Shown: in pieces, positions 46,953-57,970 of the stretch | Layout: each line of letters starts with the position of its first letter | How positions within the stretch are numbered: position 1 is the first letter of the stretch | DNA from: Novosphingobium sp. TH158 | GTDB taxonomy: Bacteria > Pseudomonadota > Alphaproteobacteria > Sphingomonadales > Sphingomonadaceae | Length of the DNA: 64,000 nucleotides | Direction of reading: 5' to 3' | NCBI RefSeq assembly: GCF_002855555.1 | Contig: NZ_PKRT01000001.1 | Coordinates: forward strand, 2,384,001 to 2,448,000 | Made by a program: the position numbers and the translations under genes | The notes under the pieces: model-generated | Database searches by the model: none | What the model was told of the DNA's origin: nothing | What the model saw: the letters and a program-made list of their open reading frames with translations, nothing else

Positions 46953-48179
46953 ATGAGCAAGACCCCACAGGCCATTCGCGGCACGCAGGACATTTTCGGC
47001 GCAGATGCCGAGGCTTTCGCCTTCGTGGTCGAAACCTTCGAGCGCGTGCGCAAGCTCTACCGTTTCCGCCGGGTGGAAATGCCGGTGTTCGAAAAGACGG
47101 AAGTGTTCAGCCGCTCGATCGGCGAGACGACCGACGTCGTTTCCAAGGAAATGTATTCGTTCGAGGACCGCGGCGGCGATTCGCTGACCCTGCGCCCCGA
47201 ATTCACCGCCGGCCTTGCCCGCGCTTTCCTGACCAACGGCTGGCAGCAGCACGCCCCGCTGAAAGTGGCCACGCACGGCCCGCTGTTCCGTTATGAGCGC
47301 CCGCAGAAGGGCCGCTATCGCCAGTTCCACCAGATCGATGCCGAAATCATCGGTGCGGCGGAACCGCAGGCCGACGTGGAACTGCTGGTCATGGCCGACC
47401 AGCTGCTCAAGGAACTGGGCGTGGCCGATGGCGTAACGCTGCAGCTCAACACGCTGGGCGACGGTTCCAGCCGCGAGGCCTGGCGCGCCGCGCTGGTCGA
47501 CTATTTCCGCGCGGTTGCGGGCGAGCTTTCCGAGGATTCGCAGGAGCGCCTCGAAAAGAACCCGCTGCGCATCCTCGATTCCAAGGACCCGCGCGACAAG
47601 GCCTTCGTCGGCGATGCGCCGAAGATCGACGATTTCCTCTCGGCAGAAGCGCAGGACTTCTTCGGCCGGGTCACCGCCGGCCTGGACGCTGCTGGTGTGG
47701 AATGGACCCGCGCCCCCAGCCTCGTGCGCGGGCTGGACTATTACCGCCACACCGCCTTCGAATTCGTCACCGACCGGCTCGGTGCGCAGGGCACGGTGCT
47801 GGGCGGCGGACGCTATGACGGGCTGCTGGAAAGCCTTGGCGGCCCGCACACGCCCGCAGTCGGCTGGGCGGCCGGGATCGAGCGGCTGGCGATGCTGGTT
47901 GGCGACAAGGGCGAAGCCCAACTCGACGCGATCCTTGTCGTGGAAGACGACAACCGCCTGCACGAAGCCGTGCACCTGGCCCGCAAGCTGCGCGAAGCTG
48001 GCTATGTCACCGATACGATTTCGACCGGCTCGCCGCGCAAGCGCTTTGACAAGGCCGCCAAGATCCCGTCGCACACCTTGATCTCGTTCCCCGTCAGCGA
48101 GGATGGGACCGCACTTCGCATCCGTGGCGACGGCGGCGAGACAGCCACTGCTGTCGAGACTCTGGTCCTCAACCGCTGA
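46953..48179 (+). CDS. hisS: histidyl-tRNA synthetase
   Basis: A 408-residue class II tRNA synthetase charging tRNA-His. Motif 1 surrounds [18 protein letters not shown], motif 2 is [13 protein letters not shown] and [20 protein letters not shown], the histidine-specific loop is [14 protein letters not shown], and motif 3 is [13 protein letters not shown] with [12 protein letters not shown]-terminal anticodon domain follows. The prfA ATG overlaps its stop, the start of the conserved hisS-prfA-prmC-DUF4167 run. Confidence 0.97.
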   Translation: MSKTPQAIRGTQDIFGADAEAFAFVVETFERVRKLYRFRRVEMPVFEKTEVFSRSIGETTDVVSKEMYSFEDRGGDSLTLRPEFTAGLARAFLTNGWQQHAPLKVATHGPLFRYERPQKGRYRQFHQIDAEIIGAAEPQADVELLVMADQLLKELGVADGVTLQLNTLGDGSSREAWRAALVDYFRAVAGELSEDSQERLEKNPLRILDSKDPRDKAFVGDAPKIDDFLSAEAQDFFGRVTAGLDAAGVEWTRAPSLVRGLDYYRHTAFEFVTDRLGAQGTVLGGGRYDGLLESLGGPHTPAVGWAAGIERLAMLVGDKGEAQLDAILVVEDDNRLHEAVHLARKLREAGYVTDTISTGSPRKRFDKAAKIPSHTLISFPVSEDGTALRIRGDGGETATAVETLVLNR

Positions 48180-49243
48180 TGAGCGTCTCCGACGCCCGCC
48201 TTGCCCAGATCGCCGCGCGCTTTTCCGAACTGGAGGCGCGGCTGGCTTCGGGCACGCTTGAGGGCAAGGAGTTCATCGCCGCCAGCCGCGACTATGCCGA
48301 GCTTGAACCGGTTGCCAAGGCTGCCGCGGAAGTGGCCACCATGCGTGGTGAGCTCGCCAGCCTCGCGACGCTCGATGATCCCGAGATGCGCGAACTGGCC
48401 GAGGAAGAGTTGGCCCGGATCAAGACCGAACTGCCTGAGGCCGAGCACAAGCTCGCCATTGCCATGCTGCCGCGCGATTCGGCTGACAGCCGCCCCGCCA
48501 TGCTGGAAATCCGCGGCGGCACCGGGGGCGATGAGGCGGCGCTGTTCGCCGCAGACCTGTTCCGTATGTACGAACGCTATGCCGCCGAGCAGGGCTGGCG
48601 GGTGGAGGTCGTCTCGGTCAACGCCAATGACATCGGCGGCTACAAGGAAGTGGTGGCCAACGTTGCCGGCAGCGGTGTCTTCGCCAAGCTGAAGTTCGAA
48701 AGCGGCGTCCACCGGGTGCAGCGGGTGCCGGTAACCGAAAGCGGCGGGCGCATCCACACCAGCGCCGCCACCGTCGCCGTCCTGCCCGAGCCGGACGAGG
48801 TTGACGTGCAGATCGAGGACAAGGACCTCAAGATCGACATCTACCGCGCCAGCGGCGCGGGCGGGCAGCACGTCAACACCACCGATTCCGCCGTGCGCAT
48901 CACCCACCTGCCGACCGGGCTCGTGGTGATCTGCCAGGACGAGCGCAGCCAGCACAAGAACAAGGCCAAGGCCATGCAGGTGCTGCGGGCCCGCCTGTAC
49001 GAAAAGATGCGCGACGAGGCGCAGGGCGAGGAAGCCGCCGCGCGCAAGGCGATGGTCGGATCGGGTGACCGTTCCGAACGCATCCGCACCTACAACTTCC
49101 CGCAAGGCCGCGTGACCGATCACCGCATCAACCTGACGCTGCACCGCCTGCCCGAAATCCTCGAAGGGCCGGGCCTGGGCGAACTGATCGACGCGCTGAT
49201 CGCCGAGGACCAGGCCAAGCGGCTGGCGGCGATGGGGGAGTGA
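48179..49243 (+). CDS. prfA: peptide chain release factor 1
   Basis: A 354-residue release factor that reads UAA and UAG. The codon-recognition PVT tripeptide is in RVPVTESGG, and the GGQ loop that triggers hydrolysis is in [19 protein letters not shown]. The ATG overlaps the hisS stop. Downstream prmC encodes the methylase of the GGQ glutamine, so enzyme and substrate are coupled. RF1 would act on the TAA seen in the response-regulator pseudogene. Confidence 0.97.
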   Translation: MSVSDARLAQIAARFSELEARLASGTLEGKEFIAASRDYAELEPVAKAAAEVATMRGELASLATLDDPEMRELAEEELARIKTELPEAEHKLAIAMLPRDSADSRPAMLEIRGGTGGDEAALFAADLFRMYERYAAEQGWRVEVVSVNANDIGGYKEVVANVAGSGVFAKLKFESGVHRVQRVPVTESGGRIHTSAATVAVLPEPDEVDVQIEDKDLKIDIYRASGAGGQHVNTTDSAVRITHLPTGLVVICQDERSQHKNKAKAMQVLRARLYEKMRDEAQGEEAAARKAMVGSGDRSERIRTYNFPQGRVTDHRINLTLHRLPEILEGPGLGELIDALIAEDQAKRLAAMGE

Positions 49244-50107
49244 GTGAGCGTCGGCCTCGCCATCCGTGAAGCGGCCGAGGCGCTGGCTTCGGTTTCCGAT
49301 ACGCCCCGGCTCGATGCCGAATTGCTGATGGCCCATGTGCTGGGCGTGTCCCGCTCGGACATGCTGCTGAAGCATATGCGCATGCCGGTTCCCGAGGGGA
49401 TCGCCCGGCTGGTCATGCGCCGCATGGGGCACGAACCGGTGGCCTATATCATCGGCGAGCAGGAGTTCTACGGCCACGCCTTCCGCATCACCCCGGACGT
49501 GCTGATCCCGCGCGGCGACAGCGAGGTGCTGGTCGATGCGGCGCTGGCCGCGCGGCCGCAGGCGGCCCGCGTGCTCGATTGCGGCACCGGATCGGGCGCC
49601 CTGCTGCTTTCGGTGCTGGCCGGCCTGCCGCGCGCCGAGGGCGTGGGGATTGATCGCTCCGCCGCCGCGCTCGACGTGGCGCGGGGCAATGCCGAAAGCC
49701 TTGGCCTTGCCGCGCGCGCCACGATGGCGGCGGCAGACTGGCACGCGCCGGGCTGGGCGGACGGGCTGGGGCGGTTCGACCTGGTCCTGGCCAACCCGCC
49801 CTATGTCGAGGATGCGGCCGAGCTCGATCCCTCGGTGCGCGGGCATGAACCCGCCGGCGCACTGTTCGCCGGGCCGGAAGGGCTGGACGATTACCGCGTG
49901 CTGGTGCCGCAATTGCCCGCGCTGCTTGCGCCCGGCGGTGCGGCGCTGGTGGAGATCGGCCATGCCCAGGCAGAGGCGGTCAGCGCCATCGCTGCGGCAG
50001 CGGGGCTCTCCGCCCGGCTCCACCGCGACCTTGCCGGGCGTCCGCGCGTGCTCGAAATGGCGCAAAGTGCGGAATTTCCCCTTGGCAAAGGGTCCGCCAG
50101 CGCCTAG
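49244..50107 (+). CDS. prmC: release factor N5-glutamine methyltransferase
   Basis: A 287-residue SAM-dependent methylase that modifies the GGQ glutamine of RF1 and RF2. The SAM motif is VLDCGTGSGALLLSVLAG, the catalytic NPPY is in LVLANPPYVEDAAELDPSV, and the N-terminal helical domain (LDAELLMAHVLGVSRSDML) is normal. The GTG start directly follows the prfA stop with a GGGGAG site. Confidence 0.95.
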   Translation: MSVGLAIREAAEALASVSDTPRLDAELLMAHVLGVSRSDMLLKHMRMPVPEGIARLVMRRMGHEPVAYIIGEQEFYGHAFRITPDVLIPRGDSEVLVDAALAARPQAARVLDCGTGSGALLLSVLAGLPRAEGVGIDRSAAALDVARGNAESLGLAARATMAAADWHAPGWADGLGRFDLVLANPPYVEDAAELDPSVRGHEPAGALFAGPEGLDDYRVLVPQLPALLAPGGAALVEIGHAQAEAVSAIAAAAGLSARLHRDLAGRPRVLEMAQSAEFPLGKGSASA

Positions 50108-50217
50108 ACCGGAAGTCAGCCAGCGGTTGGATGTGAATGCTTTCGCGTCCCGCAGGCACTAATTCCAGCATTTGCAAAGACTTGGCGATAAGGCCTGGTA
50201 CATGGCAGATGTCGGGA

Positions 50218-50237
50218 CACCGCGCTTTTGCGCGGTG
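50218..50237 (+). other. perfect 8-bp stem with TTTT loop between prmC and DUF4167 genes
   Basis: CACCGCGC (50218-50225) and GCGCGGTG (50230-50237) close a TTTT loop. There is no T run after it. It may be a processing or stabilising hairpin in the leader of the DUF4167 gene. Nothing else was seen in 50108-50301. Confidence 0.4.
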
Positions 50238-50301
50238 CAGGCAAGGACGATTCCCTGTTGCTCCAGGTGGCGCGGCGGGAACGGTGAAGGATTACTCACC
50301 C

Positions 50302-51066
50302 TTGAACAACAATCGTGGTAATAACCGCCGGCGCGGCCGGGGCAATCGCCAGAATAACGGTGGCGGCGGCCAGCAGTTGAACCGGATCGACAGCCGGGCG
50401 CGCGGCAATGCGCCCCAGATGCTCGAAAAATACCGCAAGCTGGCGCACGATGCGCACCTCAACGGTGATCGCGTCCAGGCGGAATATTACCTGCAGTTCG
50501 CCGATCATTACTTCCGCGTGATTGCCGACCAGCGCCAGCGCCAGGAAGAACAGCGCGCCCGCCGCGACGATCGCTGGCAGGAAGGGTCTGATGAAGGCGA
50601 GGATGCGGTGGAAGATACCGCACCCGGCGATTTCCCGACCTTCGACCAGCCGGTCTACAACCGCCGTGAAGATCGCCAGCCCCGCGAAGAACGCCAGCCC
50701 CGCGAGGAGCGCCAGCCGCGTGAAGAACGCCAGCCGCGCGCGGTGGAAGACGATGCCGACGAGGGCGAAGCGGCCCCGGCTGACGTCGATCCGGCCTCGA
50801 TCTTCGAACCGGCGGAAAACCCCTTCGTGCGCGAGCGTTCGGGCAATCGCGGGCTGAAGCCCCGCCGCGAAGAACGCCGTCCGCGCCGCGAACGCAGCGA
50901 GGACGATGCGCCTGCCGCGCTCGATGCCTCGATCCTGCCCCCGGCCATCGGCGCATCGCGTGACGAAGCTCCGGCTAACGAACCGGCTGGCGAGGAAGCA
51001 CCGGCCCCGCGCCGTCGCACCCGCAAGCCCAAGGCCGAAGCTGCGCCCGAGGAAGCGGCGGAATAA
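50302..51066 (+). CDS. DUF4167 domain protein with repetitive charged linker
   Basis: A 254-residue protein. The N-terminus is Asn/Arg/Gly-rich (NNNRGNNRRRGRGNRQ), followed by the conserved DUF4167 core: IDSRARGNAPQMLEKYRKLA and LNGDRVQAEYYLQFADHYFRV. The rest is low-complexity, with a hexapeptide repeat of the form RQPREE and a long acidic/basic tail. The TTG at 50302 gives the family-like N-terminus; GTG 50284 adds six residues. In alphaproteobacteria it follows prmC. RNA binding is suggested by composition only. Confidence 0.85.
   Translation: MNNNRGNNRRRGRGNRQNNGGGGQQLNRIDSRARGNAPQMLEKYRKLAHDAHLNGDRVQAEYYLQFADHYFRVIADQRQRQEEQRARRDDRWQEGSDEGEDAVEDTAPGDFPTFDQPVYNRREDRQPREERQPREERQPREERQPRAVEDDADEGEAAPADVDPASIFEPAENPFVRERSGNRGLKPRREERRPRRERSEDDAPAALDASILPPAIGASRDEAPANEPAGEEAPAPRRRTRKPKAEAAPEEAAE
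50674..50739 (+). repeat. 18-bp tandem repeat inside the DUF4167 gene
   Basis: Three full units (50674-50691, 50692-50709, 50710-50727) and a partial fourth encode RQPREE-type hexapeptides. Units differ at synonymous positions, so the repeat is kept at protein level. Unit number probably varies between strains. Confidence 0.75.
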
Positions 51067-51080
51067 TTTCCGCGCGCTTC

Positions 51081-51100
51081 GCGGGCGGTGCGCCGCCCGC
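51081..51100 (+). terminator. 8-bp perfect hairpin after the DUF4167 gene
   Basis: GCGGGCGG (51081-51088) and CCGCCCGC (51093-51100) close a TGCG loop, 15 bases after the stop. No T run follows, so it is a weak or Rho-assisted terminator at best. Confidence 0.4.
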
Positions 51101-51143
51101 GCCACCTTGCGCCCCCGGGTGAACCCCGCCACAAGCGTGGCCG

Positions 51144-52715
51144 ATGGTTGCACCTGCCCGTATCGCTGAAAGCCTGCTGTCGCGCCCGCTGCTGCTGGCG
51201 CCGCTGTTCGGCGCCCTTGCCGCCTGCGGTTTCGAGCCGCTGCATCTCTGGCCGCTGACGCTGGTCTCGCTGGCCTGGCTTGTCGTCGCCGTTGCCTGCG
51301 CGCCCGATCGCAAGCGCGCGCTGCTGACCGGCTGGCTGTGGGGCGTGGGCCATTTCACCGTGGGCAATACCTGGATCGCCACCGCCTTTGGCTATCAGGC
51401 GCAGATGCCTGCGTGGCTGGGCGGCATCGCGGTGTTCCTGCTTTCGCTTTATCTCGCGGTCTATCCTGCGCTGGCAACGCTGGCCGCATGGCATGCCCGC
51501 CGCCGGCCGCTGGCGCTGGTGATCGCGCTGGCGGGCGCATGGATCGTGGCCGAATGGCTGCGCGGCTGGGTGTTCACCGGCTTTGCCTGGAACCCGCTGG
51601 GCGTTGCCCTGCTCGGCCCGCACGAGGGGCAGGGGCTGGCCATGGTCACGCGCTGGATCGGCACTTACGGGCTTTCGGGCCTCGTCGTGCTGATCTCGGG
51701 CCTGATCCTTGCGCTCGGCAGGAACCGGCGCGGCGCGCTGCCGGCGCTGGGGCTTGCCGCCACGGTGGCGGCGATGCTGGTGAAGGGCACGATCCCCGAG
51801 CCGCAGGGCCGCATTCCCTACACGCTGGTCCAGCCCAACATCCCGCAGCAGGACATCGCCAACCCCGCCGCCTTCGAGGACCAGTTTCAGAAGCTGGCAC
51901 GACTCTCGCTGCCACAGGACCGCGATGCGCGGCGGCTGGTGCTCTGGCCGGAAAGCGGCGTTCCCGATTACCTGCGCGAGGGCTATCCCCGCTATTTCTA
52001 TCAGGAAACCACCTATGCCGCCGATCCGGTGCTGGCCCGCCGCCGCATCGGCTCGGTGATCAGACCGGGCGCGCTGCTGCTGACCGGCGCGGTCGATCTC
52101 GAGATGGCGGGCGATGCCGTGCTGGGCGCGCGCAACGTCGTCACCGCGCTTGACGGGCAAGGGGCGATCCGCGCCTCCTATGCCAAGGCGCACCTTGTGC
52201 CTTATGGCGAATACCTGCCGATGCGCAGCCTGCTCGAACCGCTGGGCCTGTCGCGGCTGGTGGCGGGCAGCCTTGATTTCCTGCCCGGTCCGGGCCCGCG
52301 TTCGGCCGATTTCGGCGCCTATGGCAAGGCAGGCTTCCAGATCTGCTACGAGATCGTCTTTTCTGGCGAGGTGGTGAACCGCGCCGACCGGCCTGACTAT
52401 GTGTTCAACCCGTCCAACGATGGCTGGTTCGGTGCCTGGGGGCCGCCGCAGCACCTTGCCCAGGCCCGTCTGCGCGCGATCGAGGAAGGGCTGCCGGTGC
52501 TGCGTTCGACCACCAACGGCATCAGCGCGGTGATCGACGCCGATGGCATCGTCCGCCAGCAGCTGCCGCGCTTCGTGGCCGGGCGGCTCGACGGAACAGT
52601 GCCGCCCCCGCACGTGCCGACGCTTTTCGCACGCTTCGGCAATGTATTGCCGCTTGTCCTGGCAGCAGTTCTTCTTGCCTTCAGCCTGCTTGTCTTGCGC
52701 CGCGCGGGCCGCTAG
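51144..52715 (+). CDS. lnt: apolipoprotein N-acyltransferase
   Basis: A 523-residue inner-membrane enzyme that adds the third acyl chain to lipoproteins. The N-terminal half has about six to seven membrane segments. The nitrilase domain has the catalytic Glu in [12 protein letters not shown], the Lys in [15 protein letters not shown] and the Cys in [13 protein letters not shown]. The length is normal for the family. It is followed, 41 bases on, by metK. Confidence 0.96.
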   Translation: MVAPARIAESLLSRPLLLAPLFGALAACGFEPLHLWPLTLVSLAWLVVAVACAPDRKRALLTGWLWGVGHFTVGNTWIATAFGYQAQMPAWLGGIAVFLLSLYLAVYPALATLAAWHARRRPLALVIALAGAWIVAEWLRGWVFTGFAWNPLGVALLGPHEGQGLAMVTRWIGTYGLSGLVVLISGLILALGRNRRGALPALGLAATVAAMLVKGTIPEPQGRIPYTLVQPNIPQQDIANPAAFEDQFQKLARLSLPQDRDARRLVLWPESGVPDYLREGYPRYFYQETTYAADPVLARRRIGSVIRPGALLLTGAVDLEMAGDAVLGARNVVTALDGQGAIRASYAKAHLVPYGEYLPMRSLLEPLGLSRLVAGSLDFLPGPGPRSADFGAYGKAGFQICYEIVFSGEVVNRADRPDYVFNPSNDGWFGAWGPPQHLAQARLRAIEEGLPVLRSTTNGISAVIDADGIVRQQLPRFVAGRLDGTVPPPHVPTLFARFGNVLPLVLAAVLLAFSLLVLRRAGR

Positions 52716-52725
52716 GTAGCAAGAC

Positions 52726-52745
52726 ATATAACGATTGCTTTATAT
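52726..52745 (+). promoter_or_regulatory. inverted repeat before metK, possible SahR-type operator
   Basis: ATATAA (52726-52731) and TTATAT (52740-52745) form a dyad with an 8-base core, lying in the 41-bp gap between lnt and metK. A TATAAC sequence (52727-52732, five of six -10 matches) overlaps the left arm. ArsR-family SahR repressors control metK in many Proteobacteria; whether this dyad is such a site is inference. Confidence 0.45.
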
Positions 52746-52756
52746 CAGGATCGACC

Positions 52757-53962
<1,206 letters not shown>

Positions 53963-53987
53963 TCCGGCCGGCGGGGAGAGAGCGGCC

Positions 53988-54731
53988 TTGGACTTTAGCC
54001 AGACCGACTACCTCCTTGCGCTGGCGATGATGATCGGAGCGACGCTCTATTCGAGCGTCGGCCACGGCGGGGCATCGGCCTATATCGCGCTGATGGCGCT
54101 GTTCGGCGTGCAGCAGCCGGTGATGAAGCCTACCGCGCTGGTGCTCAATCTCGTTGTTTCGGGGCTGGGCTCGCTGCGCTTTGCGCGCGCCGGGCAGCTC
54201 CGCTGGCGCACGCTCTGGCCCTTCCTTGCCGGATCGCTGCCCTTTGCCTTCATCGGTGGCGGGCTGAAGGTTCCGGCAGAGCTTTACCGCCCGCTGGTCG
54301 GCGCGGTGCTGCTCTATGCCGGGCTGCGCCTGCTCTGGCCAAGGCCGGTAAAGGCGCAGGCCGAATGGCGCGATCCGCCGGTCTGGCTGGCGGTGCTGTG
54401 CGGCGCGGGGATCGGGCTGCTTTCAGGCATCACCGGCACCGGCGGCGGCATATTTCTCTCGCCGCTGCTGCTGTTCATGGCCTGGTCGCTGCCCAAGCCG
54501 GCAAGCGGCGTTGCGGCGCTGTTCATCCTCGCCAATTCGGTCGCCGGGCTGGCGGGCAATGTGGCGCAGGTGCAGGCCCTGCCGCCGCAATTGCCGCTTT
54601 ATGCCGGGGCCGTGCTGCTGGGCGGGCTGGCGGGCACCACGTTGGGTATCCGCCTGACCGCGCCCTGGGTGGTGCGGGCGCTGGGCGCAGTGCTTCTGGT
54701 CGCCAGCGCCAAGATGTTCGGGGTGTACTGA
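53988..54731 (+). CDS. TauE/SafE family sulfite/sulfonate exporter-like permease
   Basis: A 247-residue protein with about eight membrane segments. The VGHGGASAYIALMALFGV segment in the first half and the matching GITGTGGGIFLSPLLLFMAW in the second are the family's two repeats. The TTG start follows a GGGGAGAG site, 25 bases after metK. It exports small sulfur-containing or organic anions in characterised members. The link to metK is positional. Confidence 0.88.
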   Translation: MDFSQTDYLLALAMMIGATLYSSVGHGGASAYIALMALFGVQQPVMKPTALVLNLVVSGLGSLRFARAGQLRWRTLWPFLAGSLPFAFIGGGLKVPAELYRPLVGAVLLYAGLRLLWPRPVKAQAEWRDPPVWLAVLCGAGIGLLSGITGTGGGIFLSPLLLFMAWSLPKPASGVAALFILANSVAGLAGNVAQVQALPPQLPLYAGAVLLGGLAGTTLGIRLTAPWVVRALGAVLLVASAKMFGVY

Positions 54732-54735
54732 GGGC

Positions 54736-55287
54736 TCAGCCGGCCTTGGCCAGCTCTACCTCGATCGCACCGACCAGCGCCATGTCGTCCGGCGTCACCG
54801 CAGGCGAAAACCGCGCCGCCACTCGCCCGTCGCGGCCGATCAGGAACTTTTCGAAGTTCCACAGCACTTCCGGGTCCTCGGTCGGCGTCATGCCATAGCC
54901 GCGCAGCTTCTCGCGCCAGGCAGCCGCATCGCCCTGCTTCATTGGCATTTCGGCGGTCAGCGCGGCATAGAGCGGCTGCTTTTCCAGGCCGGTCACGTCC
55001 GCCTTGGCGAAAAGCGGGAACGAGACGTTGTAGTTGACCGAGCAGAAATCGGCGATCTCGGTGTTCGAGCCGGGTTCCTGTCCGCCGAAATCGTTGGCCG
55101 GGAAGCCCAGCACCTCGAAGCCCTGGTCCTTGAAGCGGCGGTAGAGCGCTTCCAGCCCCTCGTACTGCGGGGTCAGCCCGCATTTGGAGGCGACGTTGAC
55201 CACCAGCAGCACCTTGCCGCGATGATCGCCCAGCGTATCGAAGCTGCCATCGATGCGGGTCAGGGGAATGTCGGCAAGGCTGCTCAT
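54736..55287 (-). CDS. glutathione peroxidase family protein
   Basis: A 183-residue thiol peroxidase. The peroxidatic Cys36 is in VNVASKCGLTPQYEGLE, the Gln/Trp tetrad in GFPANDFGGQEPGSN and WNFEKFLIG. The resolving-type Cys is in IADFCSVNY. It reduces peroxides with glutathione or thioredoxin. It is the last gene of the scoA-lipoprotein-scoB-gpx minus operon, 25 bases after scoB. Confidence 0.93.
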   Translation of the reverse strand: MSSLADIPLTRIDGSFDTLGDHRGKVLLVVNVASKCGLTPQYEGLEALYRRFKDQGFEVLGFPANDFGGQEPGSNTEIADFCSVNYNVSFPLFAKADVTGLEKQPLYAALTAEMPMKQGDAAAWREKLRGYGMTPTEDPEVLWNFEKFLIGRDGRVAARFSPAVTPDDMALVGAIEVELAKAG

Positions 55288-55312
55288 GGGGTCTCTCCGC
55301 TTTGGACTGGTG

Positions 55313-55972
55313 TTATTCGACGTAGTGCGCGCTGGTGCGGGCGCGGACTTCTTCGGCGGTCACGCCGGGAGCCAGTTCGACCAGCCGGAAGGCCGAAGCA
55401 TGATCGTCGCGCTTGAACACGGCAAGGTCGGTCACGATCATGTCCACCACGTTGCGCCCCGTAAGCGGCAGGGTGCAGGCCGGGATGAACTTGGCGCTGC
55501 CGTCCTTGGCGCAGTGTTCCATCACCACGATGATCTTCTTGACGCCGGCGACAAGGTCCATCGCGCCGCCCATGCCCTTGATCATCTTGCCGGGGATCAT
55601 CCAGTTGGCGATGTCGCCGTTCTCGGCCACTTCCATCGCGCCCAGCACGGTCAGGTCGATGTGCCCGCCGCGGATCATGGCGAAGGACTGAGCAGAGTCG
55701 AAATAGGCCGAATGCGGCAGTTCGCTGATCGTCTGCTTGCCGGCGTTGATCAGGTCTGCATCCACCTCGTCGTCATAGGGGAAGGGGCCGATGCCCAGCA
55801 TGCCGTTTTCCGACTGCAGCGTCACCGTGATGCCTTCGGGAACATGGTTCGCCACCAGCGTCGGGATGCCGATGCCCAGGTTCACGTAATAGCCGTCTTC
55901 CAGCTCCTGCGCGGCGCGGGCGGCCATCTGGTCTCGGCTCCAGCCCTTGGTCAGGCTGTCATGGGTGGTCAT
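55313..55972 (-). CDS. scoB: 3-oxoacid CoA-transferase subunit B
   Basis: A 219-residue subunit. The catalytic Glu is in [15 protein letters not shown], and [18 protein letters not shown] is the family start. With subunit A it moves CoA from succinyl-CoA to a 3-oxoacid such as acetoacetate. Unusually, the subunit A gene does not directly precede it: a lipoprotein gene lies between them. Confidence 0.93.
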   Translation of the reverse strand: MTTHDSLTKGWSRDQMAARAAQELEDGYYVNLGIGIPTLVANHVPEGITVTLQSENGMLGIGPFPYDDEVDADLINAGKQTISELPHSAYFDSAQSFAMIRGGHIDLTVLGAMEVAENGDIANWMIPGKMIKGMGGAMDLVAGVKKIIVVMEHCAKDGSAKFIPACTLPLTGRNVVDMIVTDLAVFKRDDHASAFRLVELAPGVTAEEVRARTSAHYVE

Positions 55973-56008
55973 TGTCTGTCAGGTCCTTAGGCAATCGGGA
56001 AAGGGCAA

Positions 56009-57130
56009 TCAGGGAAGCGGGGCAGGGGCGATGAACCAGCCGTTGCCGAACAGGCGGTCGGCCGGGATCGTTGCCTCGGCATCCTTGAGGTAATCGAAGG
56101 CTTCGTCGAAATCGCCGCGACGGTCGCCCGCCATGGCGAGCACGCACCAGTTGCGCGCGGCAGAAAGGCGGCGCGCCTGCTTGCGATCGCCGGGCCCCTT
56201 GAGCAGCAGCAGGCGATCGGTCTTGCTCGGGTCCAGTCCGGTGCGGGCCAGCGCGCTGGCAACCTGTTCGGCCTGTTCCACCGGCAGGGCGCTGGACCAC
56301 AGCACGGTGATCCCGGCCGCGCGCATGGCGGAAAGCGCCTCTGCCAGGCCGGGCTGCGGCGCGGCGGCGGCGGGGTTGAACACGTCGAGCCCCGGATCGA
56401 GATCGATCATCACCGCCGGTTGCAGCTTGCCGCACTGGGCACGGCGCGGGCTGGAAAGCGGATCGTTGGCATCGATCACGTCAAGCACGGCATCGGCCTG
56501 CGGCGAGTTCACGCGGCTGAGCGCATAGGAGGTAAGGCCGAGGTAGCCCGAGCTCTTGCCCGTAACCGGGATGGCCTCGGGTGCCGGCGGCAGCATGGCG
56601 GACTTGCCCATGGGCGGTTTCGGCGCGCTCGGCACCAGCTCGGCAGTTGGCGCGGCGGCGGCAATGACCGGGGCTGCGGACCGCGGCGCTTCTGCGGGCT
56701 TTGCTGCCGGGGCGGGGTCGATCGGCCTGGGTGCCGGGCCAAGCACCTGCGGCGCGATGCTGACCGGGGCGGGGGTGGCATAGGCCGCCTTGCTCACGGT
56801 CGTCGCCGGAGCAGGCGCGCTGGCAGGCGCCGGTGGCTGCTGTTCGGTTACGGTATAAATCCGCGGGCCGGCCTGCGCCGGTTCCACCGCCACGGGGCTG
56901 GTCACCACCGTGGGAGCAAGGCTGGCCTTGGGCGGTTCCTCGCCCACGAACACCGCCTTGCGGACTTCCTTGGGCGGCACGGAGGCGTCGGGCTTGCCGG
57001 ATTCGCCATCGACCTGGGTCTTGGTGATCGCGGCACCGGCAATCACGGGAATGGCGGCGGCAACGCAGCCTTGCAGCGCCATCAGCGCCGCCACGGCGAG
57101 GCCTGCCCTGAGCGCCCCCGCCCCCCGCAT
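56009..57130 (-). CDS. lipoprotein with Pro/Ala-rich linker and HAD-like C-terminal domain
   Basis: A 373-residue protein. The signal ends in a lipobox (ALQGC, Cys22). Residues about 60-230 are Pro/Ala-rich and disordered. The last 120 residues look like a HAD phosphatase fold (VMIDLDPGLDVFN as motif I-like, TVLWSSALP as motif II-like, TDRLLLLKGPGDRK). The nucleophile motif DLDPG lacks the usual Thr, so activity is doubtful. The ATG overlaps the scoA stop, and scoB follows 36 bases on, so it is inside the CoA-transferase operon. Confidence 0.72.
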   Translation of the reverse strand: MRGAGALRAGLAVAALMALQGCVAAAIPVIAGAAITKTQVDGESGKPDASVPPKEVRKAVFVGEEPPKASLAPTVVTSPVAVEPAQAGPRIYTVTEQQPPAPASAPAPATTVSKAAYATPAPVSIAPQVLGPAPRPIDPAPAAKPAEAPRSAAPVIAAAAPTAELVPSAPKPPMGKSAMLPPAPEAIPVTGKSSGYLGLTSYALSRVNSPQADAVLDVIDANDPLSSPRRAQCGKLQPAVMIDLDPGLDVFNPAAAAPQPGLAEALSAMRAAGITVLWSSALPVEQAEQVASALARTGLDPSKTDRLLLLKGPGDRKQARRLSAARNWCVLAMAGDRRGDFDEAFDYLKDAEATIPADRLFGNGWFIAPAPLP

Positions 57131-57837
57131 CAGGCCGATTCCCGCTCGCGCACGGTGCGGAATTCGATCTTCTTGTCGTAAGGCGCGCCCAGCACCAGCC
57201 GCTGGACATAGACGCCCGGCAGGTGGATCGCATCGGGATCGAGGCTGCCCGGCTCGACGATTTCCTCCACCTCGACCACGGTCACCTTGCCGCAGGTGGC
57301 GGCGGGCACGTTGAAGTTGCGCGCCGTCTTGCGGAACACGACGTTGCCCGTGGTATCGGCCTTCCATGCCTTGACGATGGCCAGGTCGGCAAAGATGCCG
57401 CGTTCCAGGATGTATTCCTGCCCGTCGAACTCCTTCACTTCCTTGCCCTCGGCAACGGCCGTGCCGACGCCGGTCTTGGTGTAGAAGCCGGGAATGCCCG
57501 CGCCGCCGGCGCGCATGCGTTCTGCCAGGGTGCCTTGCGGGCAGAATTCCACTTCCAGCTCGCCCGAAAGGAACTGGCGTTCGAACTCCTTGTTCTCGCC
57601 CACGTAGGAAGAGATCATCTTCTTCACCTGCCGCGTACGCAGCAGCTTGCCGATGCCTTCGTTATCGATGCCGGCGTTGTTGCTGGCGAAGGTCAGGTCC
57701 TTGACGCCCGATGCGGCGATCGCGTCGATCAGCCGTTCGGGGATGCCGCAAAGGCCGAAGCCGCCGCTGGCGATCAGCAGGCCATCGCGCAGGAGGCCGT
57801 CGAGGGCAGCGGTCGCGTCGGGATAAAGCTTGTTCAT
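57130..57837 (-). CDS. scoA: 3-oxoacid CoA-transferase subunit A
   Basis: A 235-residue subunit with the CoA-binding loop [19 protein letters not shown] and the family patterns [14 protein letters not shown] and [17 protein letters not shown]. It works with subunit B (55313-55972). The stop overlaps the start of the lipoprotein gene. It is the first gene of the minus operon, and its upstream region is shared with the divergent universal stress gene. Confidence 0.93.
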   Translation of the reverse strand: MNKLYPDATAALDGLLRDGLLIASGGFGLCGIPERLIDAIAASGVKDLTFASNNAGIDNEGIGKLLRTRQVKKMISSYVGENKEFERQFLSGELEVEFCPQGTLAERMRAGGAGIPGFYTKTGVGTAVAEGKEVKEFDGQEYILERGIFADLAIVKAWKADTTGNVVFRKTARNFNVPAATCGKVTVVEVEEIVEPGSLDPDAIHLPGVYVQRLVLGAPYDKKIEFRTVRERESA

Positions 57838-57956
57838 TCTCGCTCCGGAATCGAAGGCATCGGGAAAACTTCCCCCTGACTAGCCGAACCATCCGGGCGG
57901 AGCAATTGCGCCCATCGCACTTGCCGCTGCGGCCTGTGCAACCGGGGTCTCGGTAT

Positions 57957-57970
57957 TTGACCTGAGTCAT
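57957..57970 (+). promoter_or_regulatory. FNR/FixK-type box upstream of the stress protein gene
   Basis: TTGAC-CTGA-GTCAT is an almost perfect TTGAC-N4-GTCAA anaerobox. CAAGAT at 57993-57998 can serve as a -10 (start near 58005), which places the box centre at -41.5, the standard position of FNR/FixK activation. Confidence 0.5.

Noticed and set aside
50674..50739. CRISPR-like short repeats
   Set aside because: Units are contiguous without spacers and lie in frame inside a gene.
52716..52756. SAM riboswitch before metK
   Set aside because: The 41-bp gap is too short for known SAM riboswitch classes and none of their conserved core sequences is visible.
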